Assembly (NCBI RefSeq): GCF_011065895.1
Contig: NZ_JAALCR010000015.1
Location: 148,100-212,099 of the forward strand
DNA from: Paludisphaera rhizosphaerae
GTDB taxonomy: Bacteria; Planctomycetota; Planctomycetia; Isosphaerales; Isosphaeraceae
Length of the DNA stretch: 64,000 nucleotides
Direction of reading: 5' to 3'
Under the pieces are notes generated by a model that had not been told where the DNA came from, ran no database searches, and saw only the letters and a program-made list of their open reading frames with translations. Positions within the stretch are counted from its first letter, which is position 1, and each line of letters opens with the position of its first letter. Positions 34,074-43,000 of the stretch are shown here, piece after piece. A program made the translations under genes and the position numbers.

Positions 34074-35339
34074 ATGCCCGCTTCGGAACGTCCCCGGCTC
34101 CGTCCGCTCTCTGCGCGTCGCATCGAGAACCACGAACCTCCGTTGATGGTCCTGGACGACCCGCGACGCTTTTGTTCCTCCCCGATCATCCTGCCGCTCG
34201 ACGTCTTTCACCACGTCGTTCGCCACTTCAACGGCCGAAACAGTCTTGCCGACGTGGAACGACTCGCCTTTGAGTCGAGCGGGCAGCGACTGGGCCTCCA
34301 TTACGTGCGTCGACTGGTCAACGACCTTGACCGCGCCCTGGCTCTCGAAGGACCTACCCTCGACGCCGCCGTGCAAGCCTATCACGACGCCTCTGAACGT
34401 CCCGCCGCTCTTGCTGGCCGGTCTTATCCCTCCGACCGCCTGCGACTCGCCGCCGATCTCGACCGCTACTTCCGAGCGCGAGGCGGGGCGGGCCCGATGG
34501 CGCTGGCCGGGCCGGATCGCGGGCAGGACACGCGGGCCGACTCTCCCCGCCTTCGCGCGGTGGTCAGCCCGCACATCGACTTCCCCCGCGGCGGAGCGAC
34601 TTACTCCTGGGCCTACAAACGCCTCGTCGCGGAGAGCGACGCCGAGATCTTCGTCGTCCTGGGCGTCGCGCACCAGTTCTGCCGCAGCCGGTTTGTCCTC
34701 ACGCGGAAGGATTTCGCGACTCCGTTCGGGACCGTGAAGACCGACCAGCCGTTCCTCGATCAGATCGTCGCCCACGCCGGCGAGGGCCTGTTCAACGACG
34801 AACTTGTCCACAGGTCGGAGCACTCGATCGAGTTCCAGGCCGTGTTTCTGAAGCACGTCCTGGGGAATCGGCCCTTCACGATCGTGCCGATCCTGGTCGG
34901 CTCGTTCCACGACTTCGTCGAACGCCAAATCGACCCGATCGAGGATCCCGAGATCGCCCGGTTCATCTCCGCGCTCAAGGAGGCCGAGCGGGAAAGCGGC
35001 AAGAAGGTCGCTTATATCGGCGGCGTGGACATGTGCCACGTTGGGCCGGAGTTCGGCGATCCCGACCGCGTGGACGCCGGCTTTCGCGACCGAATCCGTC
35101 GTTTCGACCGGGAGATGATCGACCGCGCCGAGGCGTGCGACCCCGCCGGCTGGTTCCGGACGGCCGCCGAGGTGGGCGATCGATGGAGAGTCTGCGGCCT
35201 GGCCGCCACGTACACCATGCTTCACGCTCTGGGACCAGCGCAGGGCCGATTGCTGCGGTACGATCAGGCCGTCGACGACCACGAGCGAAGCTGCGTGAGC
35301 TTCGCCAGCATGGTTTTTCATGAGGCTCCGACGGCTTAA
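34074..35339 (+). CDS. amrB: AmmeMemoRadiSam system protein B (MEMO1 family)
   Basis: 421 residues. The C-terminal 270 residues form the MEMO domain, related to class III extradiol dioxygenases: VVSPHIDFPRGGATYSWAY (metal-site His), VVLGVAHQF, HRSEHSIEFQAVFLKHV, PILVGSFHDF and IGGVDMCHVGPEFGD. The N-terminal 130 residues (PLSARRIENHEPPLMVLDDP...) resemble a PqqD-like or winged-helix region present in longer MEMO proteins. In bacteria this protein is often encoded with an AMMECR1 protein and a radical SAM enzyme in a system of undefined function, but neither partner is in this window. It is the first gene on the plus strand after a 609-base gap. ATG 34074 has only a weak ribosome site. Confidence 0.88.
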   Translation: MPASERPRLRPLSARRIENHEPPLMVLDDPRRFCSSPIILPLDVFHHVVRHFNGRNSLADVERLAFESSGQRLGLHYVRRLVNDLDRALALEGPTLDAAVQAYHDASERPAALAGRSYPSDRLRLAADLDRYFRARGGAGPMALAGPDRGQDTRADSPRLRAVVSPHIDFPRGGATYSWAYKRLVAESDAEIFVVLGVAHQFCRSRFVLTRKDFATPFGTVKTDQPFLDQIVAHAGEGLFNDELVHRSEHSIEFQAVFLKHVLGNRPFTIVPILVGSFHDFVERQIDPIEDPEIARFISALKEAERESGKKVAYIGGVDMCHVGPEFGDPDRVDAGFRDRIRRFDREMIDRAEACDPAGWFRTAAEVGDRWRVCGLAATYTMLHALGPAQGRLLRYDQAVDDHERSCVSFASMVFHEAPTA

Positions 35340-35462
35340 GCCGCGGCGGCGACGCCGTGGGGCGGTCCCTGGTTGACTCCGCGGCGGTGGGCTACAATGG
35401 ACGGCCCCGCAGCGCCCGGCAGAGTCGCCGGCCGTGCATCGCCCAGGAGAAGCGAGAGCTCG

Positions 35463-36731
35463 ATGAGCGCAGAGGCTCGGTCCAAGCTGGTGATCCTCGG
35501 GATCGGAGACGACGGAACCGCCGGGTTGACCGAAGCTTCGCGGAAGCTCCTGGCCGAGGCCGACGTGATTCTGGGAGCCCGCTCGACGCTGGATCAGGTC
35601 GGGCGCGTCGCCGGCAGGAAGCAAGTGCTGGAGGCCGAGATGCCCGCCGCGCTGGAGCAAGTGCGCGAGGCCCGCTCGGCCCTTCGGCCGGTCCTTGTCT
35701 GCGGCGGCGACCCTCTGTTCTACGGAGTCGCCCGCTACCTGTGCGATCGCCTGGGTAAGGACGGATTCGAGGTCGTCCCGCACGTCAGCAGCATGCAGTT
35801 GGCCTTCGCCCGGGTGAAGGAAAGCTGGGAAGACGCCTACCTCACCAGCCTGGCCGGCAGGCCGCTGGAGCCGGTGCTCGATCGGATCCGCACCGCTGAG
35901 AAGGTGGGCCTCTTCTCCAGCGATCAGCACCAGCCGAACAAGGTGGCGCGCGCGCTGCTGGACCACGGCGTGGATTACTTTCGGGCGTACGTCTGCGAGA
36001 ACCTGGGCTCGCCCGACGAGCGCGTGACGCAGGCCGAACTCTCCGAACTGGCGGAGATGGAATTCTCGCCGCTGAACGTGTTGATTTTGATCCGCAAGCC
36101 GGGACGTCCCGACCGGCCCAATCTCGGCGGCGGTCGGCGGATCTTCGGCAATCCTGACGACGTGTTCGAGCAAAGCCGGCCGGCGTCGGGCCTTGTGACG
36201 CAGGCGGAGGTGCGGGCGATGGCCCTGGCCCAACTCGACATCCGGCCGACGAGCGTGGTGTGGGACATTGGCGCCGGCAGCGGTTCGCTGGCCATCGAAG
36301 CGGCGCAGCTCGCCAGTTTAGGCACCGTTTTTGCGATTGAGCCTGAAGCCGCCGACGTGGCGCTGATCGAATCGAATGCGCAGGCGTTCGGGACGGCCAA
36401 CGTCCGAACCGTCGCCGGCCGCGCGCCGGAGGCGCTGGCTGATTTGCCCGATCCGGACGCTGTGTTCATTGGTGGCCTGGCGCGGCAATTCGAGCCGCTC
36501 ATCGAGGCGGCGTTCGGCCGGCTCCGCAGCGGCGGGACGCTGGTGCTCAACGTGGCGACCGTGGAGTCGCTGTCGTCGTCCTATCAGGCGATGAAACGGT
36601 TGGGGGTTCCCGTCCGCGTCTGGAACGTCATGATCGCCCGGGGCGTCGAGCAGATGGACACTCTCCGATTCGATGCGATTCCCCCGTCGTTTCTGCTGGC
36701 CGCGACGAAGGCGGCCTCGGGCCGGAGCTGA
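35463..36731 (+). CDS. cobL: Bifunctional precorrin-6Y C5,15-methyltransferase/decarboxylase (CobL, CbiE-CbiT fusion)
   Basis: 422 residues, matching CobL (about 400-420). Residues 1-205 are the CbiE tetrapyrrole methylase domain (KLVILGIGDDGTAGLTEA, VLVCGGDPLFYGVARYL, PHVSSMQLAFAR, FSSDQHQPNKVARALLDHG). Residues 230-420 are the CbiT SAM methyltransferase domain with VVWDIGAGSGSLAIEAAQL and VFAIEP. It methylates C5 and C15 of the corrin ring and removes the acetate side chain during cobalamin synthesis. No other cob/cbi gene is in the window, so the pathway is scattered. ATG 35463 was chosen from homology and the GAGAG box. The next gene is a PIG-L deacetylase, 33 bases later. Confidence 0.92.
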   Translation: MSAEARSKLVILGIGDDGTAGLTEASRKLLAEADVILGARSTLDQVGRVAGRKQVLEAEMPAALEQVREARSALRPVLVCGGDPLFYGVARYLCDRLGKDGFEVVPHVSSMQLAFARVKESWEDAYLTSLAGRPLEPVLDRIRTAEKVGLFSSDQHQPNKVARALLDHGVDYFRAYVCENLGSPDERVTQAELSELAEMEFSPLNVLILIRKPGRPDRPNLGGGRRIFGNPDDVFEQSRPASGLVTQAEVRAMALAQLDIRPTSVVWDIGAGSGSLAIEAAQLASLGTVFAIEPEAADVALIESNAQAFGTANVRTVAGRAPEALADLPDPDAVFIGGLARQFEPLIEAAFGRLRSGGTLVLNVATVESLSSSYQAMKRLGVPVRVWNVMIARGVEQMDTLRFDAIPPSFLLAATKAASGRS

Positions 36732-36764
36732 AGCCGGGGAGCGACCCCGAGGAAGATTCAAGGC

Positions 36765-37508
36765 ATGCCAGCGACCGACGTGGAACTGGACCTGATCGCC
36801 GTGGGGGCGCACCCCGACGACATCGAAATCGCCTGCGGCGGTACGCTCGCCAAGCTGGCCCGCAAGGGCTACGCCGTGGGGATCGTCGACCTGACCGACG
36901 GCGAGCCGACTCCGCAGTCGCCCGGTCCCGACGTCCGCCTGGAGGAGGCTCGCCGCGCCGCCGAGATCCTGGGCGTGCAGACGCGGATCAACCTGAATCT
37001 TCCCAATCGACGCCTGTTCGACTGCTTCGAGGCCCGGCTCGCCCTGGCGAAGGTCTTTCGTCGCCATCGTCCCAAGGTCGTGATCGGCTTCGGGGGCAAA
37101 ACGGTAATGGCCTCGCCCGACCACTATCAGGCCATGCTGATCACGGACGCGGCCGTCTTCTATAGTCGGCTCACGAAGTGGGACGAGCACTTCGAGGGGC
37201 TGCCGCCGCACACGATCCAGAACCAGTTGAGTTTTCCGCTGGCGTTGCACGGGCTCGACTTGCCGGAATCTTCAGGGTTTATTATCGCCGACATGGGAAG
37301 CACGCTGGACGTTAAACTGGAATCAATTCGCTGCTACCAGACACAATTCCCTCCAAGCAAGGTAGGAATCTTCAAGGCCGTGGAAACCATGAATCGGTAT
37401 CATGGACTAACGGCGGGGTTTGAGGCGGGCGAGATTTTCCTGACGTATCGGTCCGTCGGCGTCGACGATGTGATGAGGTGGGCGAGCCCGGCCCACGCGC
37501 GGACCTGA
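36765..37508 (+). CDS. PIG-L family deacetylase, BshB1-like
   Basis: 247 residues. The zinc-binding motif AHPDDIEIACGG near residue 16 defines the PIG-L/LmbE family, and SPDHYQAMLITDAAVFYS supplies the third ligand (His). Length and the ending GEIFLTYRSVGVDDVM match BshB1, the deacetylase that converts GlcNAc-malate to GlcN-malate in bacillithiol synthesis. The bshA and bshC genes are not here, so another N-acetylglucosamine substrate remains possible. It starts 33 bases after cobL with GAGGAAG ahead and is likely cotranscribed with it. A hairpin follows the stop codon. Confidence 0.85.
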   Translation: MPATDVELDLIAVGAHPDDIEIACGGTLAKLARKGYAVGIVDLTDGEPTPQSPGPDVRLEEARRAAEILGVQTRINLNLPNRRLFDCFEARLALAKVFRRHRPKVVIGFGGKTVMASPDHYQAMLITDAAVFYSRLTKWDEHFEGLPPHTIQNQLSFPLALHGLDLPESSGFIIADMGSTLDVKLESIRCYQTQFPPSKVGIFKAVETMNRYHGLTAGFEAGEIFLTYRSVGVDDVMRWASPAHART

Positions 37509-37522
37509 GAGGGGAAGCCGGC

Positions 37523-37548
37523 GACGGCCGCCTGAGGGCGGTGCCGTC
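37523..37548 (+). terminator. Hairpin terminator after the PIG-L gene
   Basis: GACGGC-CGCC (37523-37532) pairs with GGCG-GCCGTC (37537-37548) around TGAG, with a two-base bulge (GT). It sits 14 bases after the stop. No U-run. Confidence 0.45.
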
Positions 37549-37595
37549 AGCCGTTGGACGCGTAGCGTAATTTCGAATAGCAATAGGCGGTCGTC

Positions 37596-38534
37596 GTGGC
37601 CTTTTTATCGAATTTGAAGCGATGGTGGCGGCAGACGTTCGGGGGATGGTCGAGCGACCAGGACCTCGAAGCGACCGACGAGTTCGCCACTCTGTCGTCG
37701 CTCACCCTCGACCCGGGCCGCCTCCGTCTCAAGGTCGGGGTCGTCTCGGTCCGCGGCAACTATCGCGAACATAACGAAGACAACTATTTCGTCCCCGGCC
37801 GCCGCCCCGTCCGCCACGACGTTCTGAATGAGAGCGGCGAGCATCCGACGATGACGCTGGAACCCTCGAACTTATTTATCGTCGCCGATGGCATGGGGGG
37901 CCAGCAGGGGGGCGAACAGGCCAGCCTGATGGCCGTTGAGATGATCCCCCGCGAGATCGCCAAGCGGCTCCCCGCCGACCAGACCGAGCCCCGCCACGTC
38001 CAGGAGGCGATCCGAGAGGCCGTCGCCCAGGTGAACCAGGAGATCCTGGGCAGTTCCGGAGCTCTGACCGAATTCGCCAACATGGGGACGACTGTGGTCC
38101 TGGCGCAGTTCCGGCCGGACAAGGTCTACGTCGCCGGAATTGGAGACTCTCGCGCCTACCGCCTGCGAGACGGAGTCCTGGAACGGCTGACGAAGGATCA
38201 CTCGTTGGCCGACGCCCTGGTCGAGGCCGGCACGATCACGCCCGAGGAACTTCAGAACCACAAGTTCAAGAACGTCCTCTACCTTTACCTGGGGAGCAAG
38301 GACGCGCGGAGCGGGCCGGAGGACTTCCGGGTGATGGACGTCCGCCTGGGCGACCGCTTTCTGATGGCGAGCGACGGACTCACCGGCGTCGTCTCGGATC
38401 TGGAACTCGGGAGGGTTCTCGGATCGGTCAACGACCCCCAGGAAGCGGCGGTGATGCTGAAAAACCTCGCTCTGGCGAACGACTCGAAGGACAATGTCAC
38501 CTGCCTCGTGGTCCACGTGGTGGCGCAGGCGTGA
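37596..38534 (+). CDS. PP2C-type Ser/Thr protein phosphatase
   Basis: 312 residues, GTG start behind AGGCGG. After a 50-residue basic N-terminus (LSNLKRWWRQTFGGW) comes a complete PP2C domain. Metal and phosphate motifs: VRGNYREHNEDNYF, VADGMGGQQGGEQAS, NMGTTVVLAQF, GIGDSRAYRLRDG, LTKDHSLADALVEAG, MASDGLTGVVSD and NDSKDNVTCLVV. It dephosphorylates Ser/Thr phosphoproteins with Mn2+ or Mg2+. The insertion TPEELQNHKFKNVLYLYLGSK is shared with the second PP2C at 44575. The kinase gene follows after 79 bases, a usual kinase-phosphatase pair. No membrane helix, so cytoplasmic. Confidence 0.93.
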   Translation: MAFLSNLKRWWRQTFGGWSSDQDLEATDEFATLSSLTLDPGRLRLKVGVVSVRGNYREHNEDNYFVPGRRPVRHDVLNESGEHPTMTLEPSNLFIVADGMGGQQGGEQASLMAVEMIPREIAKRLPADQTEPRHVQEAIREAVAQVNQEILGSSGALTEFANMGTTVVLAQFRPDKVYVAGIGDSRAYRLRDGVLERLTKDHSLADALVEAGTITPEELQNHKFKNVLYLYLGSKDARSGPEDFRVMDVRLGDRFLMASDGLTGVVSDLELGRVLGSVNDPQEAAVMLKNLALANDSKDNVTCLVVHVVAQA

Positions 38535-38613
38535 CCGGATCGATCGACCGCCGCGGGCGTGTCCCCGGGCTTCACGAGATCGATCCACGGCCTGAAGCGA
38601 TGAGAGTCGGTTG

Positions 38614-39951
38614 ATGATCGGGGTGGAAGAGTTTCTGGAGGGCGTCGACCGCTCGGGCCTGGTCTCGCGAGCGGACCTGGCGCCTTACCGCGCGCGCAAC
38701 GTCCGCGACGACGCCGCCAACCTGGCGCGCCGGCTGGTCCAGCAGAAGCTGCTCACTCAATACCAGGCCCGCAAGCTGCTCGCCGGGGCGACGAGAGGCT
38801 TCTTTCTGGGAGGCTATCGGATCCTCCGCCCGCTTGGCGAAGGGGGCATGGGAAAGGTGTATCTCGCCGCCCATGAGGCCGACGGGACTCAGGTCGCCAT
38901 CAAGGTTCTCCCACCGCGGCGGGCGTTGGAGGAGGTCAACAGCCTCGCCCGCTTCAAACGCGAGATGGAGCTCTCCTCGCGCTGCAACCACCCCAACGTG
39001 GCGAGGACGCTCACCTTCGGCAACGACGGCGACGTCCACTTCATGGTCCTGGAATACATCCCAGGCATGAGTCTGTTCGACATGGTCAAGAGCGAGCAAT
39101 ACGGCCCGCTCCGGGTCGCCTCCGCGTCACGGCTCTTCCTGCGGATCCTCAACGGGCTGGAAGCCGCCCACGCCGCGGGATTGATCCACCGCGACATCAA
39201 GCCGTCGAACGTCATGATCACGCCCGACGGCGACGCCAAGATCCTGGACCTCGGACTGGCCAAGGCGCTCGGCGAGGAAGGGGGGCTGACCCGCGCCAAC
39301 TCGATCCTCGGGACGCTCGACTACGCCAGTCCAGAGCAGCTCCGCGACGCCGCTGGCGCCGACGCCCGCAGTGATATCTACAGCCTGGGGTGCACCCTCT
39401 ACTTCGCCCTGGCCGGGGAGCCTCCGTTCAGCGGCGGCGATCCCATCAACAAGATCTTCAAGCAGCGCATGGTGGATCCGGACCCGATCGAGAAGGTCGT
39501 CAAGGGAGTCCCCGCGGCGTTCGGGGCCGTCGTTCGCAAGCTGATGGCGAAGGAGCCGGAGGATCGCCACCAGACCTGCGCCGAGGTTCGCTCCGACCTG
39601 GAGCGATGGACCGACCCGCTGTTCGTCCGCTCGCTGCTGGGCTCGGTTCCTGAGACGGCCCACGTTTTCCATCCGCCGCCGCCCGTGCTGGAGGAGGAAG
39701 ACCTCCGGCTCCTCTCGGCCGACGCCAACCCCAGCGTGATCTCGCTCCGCGACCTCGGTGAAGCCGAGCCCACCCCAGCTCCTCGCCGACCCATACCCCC
39801 TACGCCGCTCCCCGCCAAATACCGCCAGCCGCCCCCCGAGGAAAGCTCGGGTTTCCTGGAGGACAATCGCTGGCTGGTGCACTTTTCGCTGGTTGTCCTG
39901 GGGATCGGCGTTGTGGCCGTTCTGGCCATCGCCCTCTTCCTCCATTCCTGA
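38614..39951 (+). CDS. Membrane-anchored Ser/Thr protein kinase (Hanks type)
   Basis: 445 residues. An N-terminal helical segment of about 65 residues (LARRLVQQKLLTQYQARKLL), common ahead of planctomycete kinases, precedes the kinase domain (about 70-335): LGEGGMGKVYLA (Gly loop), VAIKVL (Lys), LIHRDIKPSNVMI (catalytic Asp194), ILDLGLAK (metal Asp in DLG), and GTLDYASPEQ. Then comes a Pro-rich linker (about 390-415) and a single C-terminal membrane helix (FSLVVLGIGVVAVLAIALF), so the kinase domain faces the cytoplasm with no sensor domain outside. It is adjacent to the PP2C gene, which likely reverses its action. ATG 38614 follows an in-frame TTG. The lhr gene starts 69 bases after. Confidence 0.93.
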   Translation: MIGVEEFLEGVDRSGLVSRADLAPYRARNVRDDAANLARRLVQQKLLTQYQARKLLAGATRGFFLGGYRILRPLGEGGMGKVYLAAHEADGTQVAIKVLPPRRALEEVNSLARFKREMELSSRCNHPNVARTLTFGNDGDVHFMVLEYIPGMSLFDMVKSEQYGPLRVASASRLFLRILNGLEAAHAAGLIHRDIKPSNVMITPDGDAKILDLGLAKALGEEGGLTRANSILGTLDYASPEQLRDAAGADARSDIYSLGCTLYFALAGEPPFSGGDPINKIFKQRMVDPDPIEKVVKGVPAAFGAVVRKLMAKEPEDRHQTCAEVRSDLERWTDPLFVRSLLGSVPETAHVFHPPPPVLEEEDLRLLSADANPSVISLRDLGEAEPTPAPRRPIPPTPLPAKYRQPPPEESSGFLEDNRWLVHFSLVVLGIGVVAVLAIALFLHS

Positions 39952-40020
39952 TCGTGGTGGACTTCTGTATCATGGAGGGGTGGGGAGCCGATTTCGGGAG
40001 CCGTTGATCCGCGAGGCGCC

Positions 40021-43000
40021 ATGTCGTCGGGACGCAAGAAACGCGGGGGACGGCCGGGGGACGACGGCGACGTCCTCGATCTGTTCCTTCCTCCGGTCGC
40101 CTCCTGGTTTCGATCGACCCTGGGAGAACCCACAGCACCCCAGCGGCAGGGGTGGCGGTCGATCTCGGCGGGCAAGAACACGCTGATCGCCGCGCCGACG
40201 GGCTCGGGCAAGAGCCTGGCGGCGTTTCTGGCGGCCCTCGACCTTCTCTGGCGACAGCCGGCGCGCGGTCGAGGCGTGCGGATTCTCTACATCTCGCCGC
40301 TCAAGGCTCTCAACGCAGACGTCCACCGCAACTTGCAGGTCCCGCTCGCGGGCATCCTGGAAGAGGCCGAGGCTTCCGGCACGCCGCTTCGAGCGCTCTC
40401 CGCAGCCGTTCGGAGCGGCGATACCCCGGCGAGCGAACGGGCGCGGATCCTCCGCAAGCCGCCCGAGATCCTCATCATCACCCCCGAATCGCTCCACCTG
40501 ATGCTGACCTCGCAGGCCCGTGAAACCCTGCGCGAGGTTTCCCACGTCGTCGTCGACGAGATCCACGCCGTCTGCGGCGACAAGCGAGGCGTCTTCCTGG
40601 CCCTCCTGCTTGAACGTCTGGAAGCCCTGGGCGCGGGGCGTGCGTTCGTCCGCATTGGCCTCTCGGCGACGCAGAAACCCCTGGAGGAGGTTGCCCGCTA
40701 CCTGGGAGGACTTCGGCCGACGGGCTCGGGATGCATGGAGTTCCGCCCCGTCGAGATCGTCGACGCCTCCGCCCCGAAATCGATGGACCTGCGCGTGATC
40801 TGGCCCGGGGGCGACGGCGGACTTGGCCCTCCTGGATCGATCTGGCCGGCGATCGAGGACCAGGTCCTCGGGATGGTCGAGGAACATCGCTCGACTCTGG
40901 TTTTCGCCAACAACCGGCGGACCGTGGAGAAGCTCACCGCCCGGCTGAACGAACTGGCCGCCCGCGACGTCGAACGCGACACCTCCAACGACTCCGAAAC
41001 CGACCCCGAGCCGGGCCCTTTCCGCGCCCATCATGGAAGCCTCAGCCTGGAAGAGCGCCGGACGACGGAGGAGATGCTCAAGAACGCATCGCTGCGAGCG
41101 GTCGTTTCGACGGCCTCGCTGGAGTTGGGCATCGACATGGGCGAGGTTGACCTCGTCTGTCAGGTGGAGTCACCGGGGAACGTCGCGCGAGGGCTGCAGC
41201 GGGTTGGGCGCTCGGGACACCTCGTCGGAGGGACGAGCCGGGGCCGGCTGATTGCGAAGACCCCCAGCGATCTGCTCGAATCCGCCGCGCTGGCGAAGGC
41301 GATGCTGGCCGGGGATATCGAACCTCTGCGCGTACCGCGCAACTGCCTGGACGTGCTCGCCCAGCAGGTCGTCGCCTGCGCGGCCGTCGACCGCTGGGAG
41401 GCACCGGCGCTGTACGACCTCGTCCGCCGCGCCTACCCGTTCAGCGACCTTCCGGCTGAGGCGTTTGAACGTGTCCTGATGCTGGTCTCCGGGCGATACT
41501 CCACCGGCTCCATCCGAGACCTCCGCGCCCGGATCGTCTGGGATCGCATCCACAACCGCCTCGCTCCATTGCCGGGGACTTCTCGGTTGGCCCTGACTGG
41601 CGGGGGGACCATTCCCGACGTCGGCCACTACCCGGTCTACCTGGGCGAAGGCGGACCGAAGCTCGGCGAACTTGACGAGGAGTTCGTCTTCGAACGGCGC
41701 GTGGGCGAGAGCTTCATGCTGGGCAACAGCGCCTGGCGGATCGACGTCATCGACGTTCACAAGGTGCTCGTCAGCCCGGCGGGCGGCAGCCAGGTCGTCA
41801 TGCCCTTCTGGCGGGGTGAGACCAGCCCACGATCGATGGAGTTGGGTCGTGCCGTCGGCGGCCTGACGCGTGTGATTGCCGAGCATCTCGACGATCCCAG
41901 CCTACCTCGCCGATTGGAGGAGGAGTGCCGCGTTGAGCCGCCGGCTGCGCGCTTCCTGATCCGACATGTAGGCCGTCAACGAAGGCTCGCCGGAATGGTG
42001 CCCGACGATCGCACCGTGCTGGTCGAGACGTTCCGCGACCCGGCCGGCGAAACCGCATTGGCCGTGCTTTCACCTTATGGACGGATGCATCTGGGTCTGA
42101 AGTTGGCGCTGCTGGCGCGGATTCAGGATCGCCTGGGGATGACGGCCTCGTGTCTGCACGGCGACGACGGCCTCCTCTTTCGGCTGCCCGGGACCGACGA
42201 TCCACCGCTCGATATCCTGGAAGGTCTCGACGGAGCTGAGGCGGAACGGTTGATCCGCCGAGTCCTCCCGGATACGGCCCTGTTCGGCCTGCGGTTCCGC
42301 CAGAACGCCGGCCGGGCGCTTCTCATGCCCAGGCCGGACCCGACCAAACGGACCCCGCTCTGGCTCCAACGGCTCCGAGCCAAGGACCTGCTCGGGGTTG
42401 TCGGCGCATTCCCCGACCATCCGATCGTCGTCGAAACCTTTCGCGAGTGCCTCGACGACGACCTGCTCATGCCCCGACTCCGGGAGTTCCTCGACGCGAT
42501 CGCCGCCGGAACGATCCGTGTTGAGAAACGCGCGGCGGAGGTCGCCTCGCCGTTCGCCTCGGACCTCGTCTTCCAGTTCACGGCGGCCTATCTCTACGAG
42601 TGGGACGAACCTCGGCGTAAGCCCGATTCGACGGCCTCGGCCGCCGTGGATGAGGGGCTGCTCGACGGTCTGTTGCACGGGCTCGAGGCCGGTCGGGGGA
42701 TCGACGAGCAGGCCGTCGGCCGGCTTGAAGCCCGACTCCGAGGGCGGGGCCGCCCTCCTCGTACGGCCGATGAGATGGCGGAGACGCTCCGCACTCTGGG
42801 CGACCTCGCCCCGACTGATCTCTCGGGCCCGATGGAGGCCTTCGCGATCGAGTTGGAGGGGCAGGGGAGGGCCGAGCGCATCGATCTCCCCGGAGTGCGA
42901 GAGACCGCCCGCTGGATCCTGGCTGAGGAGGTTTCGCTCTACAAATCGGCGTTCGGCGATCATCCCAGTGTGGAGGACATCGCGACGATCGTGCGGCGGT

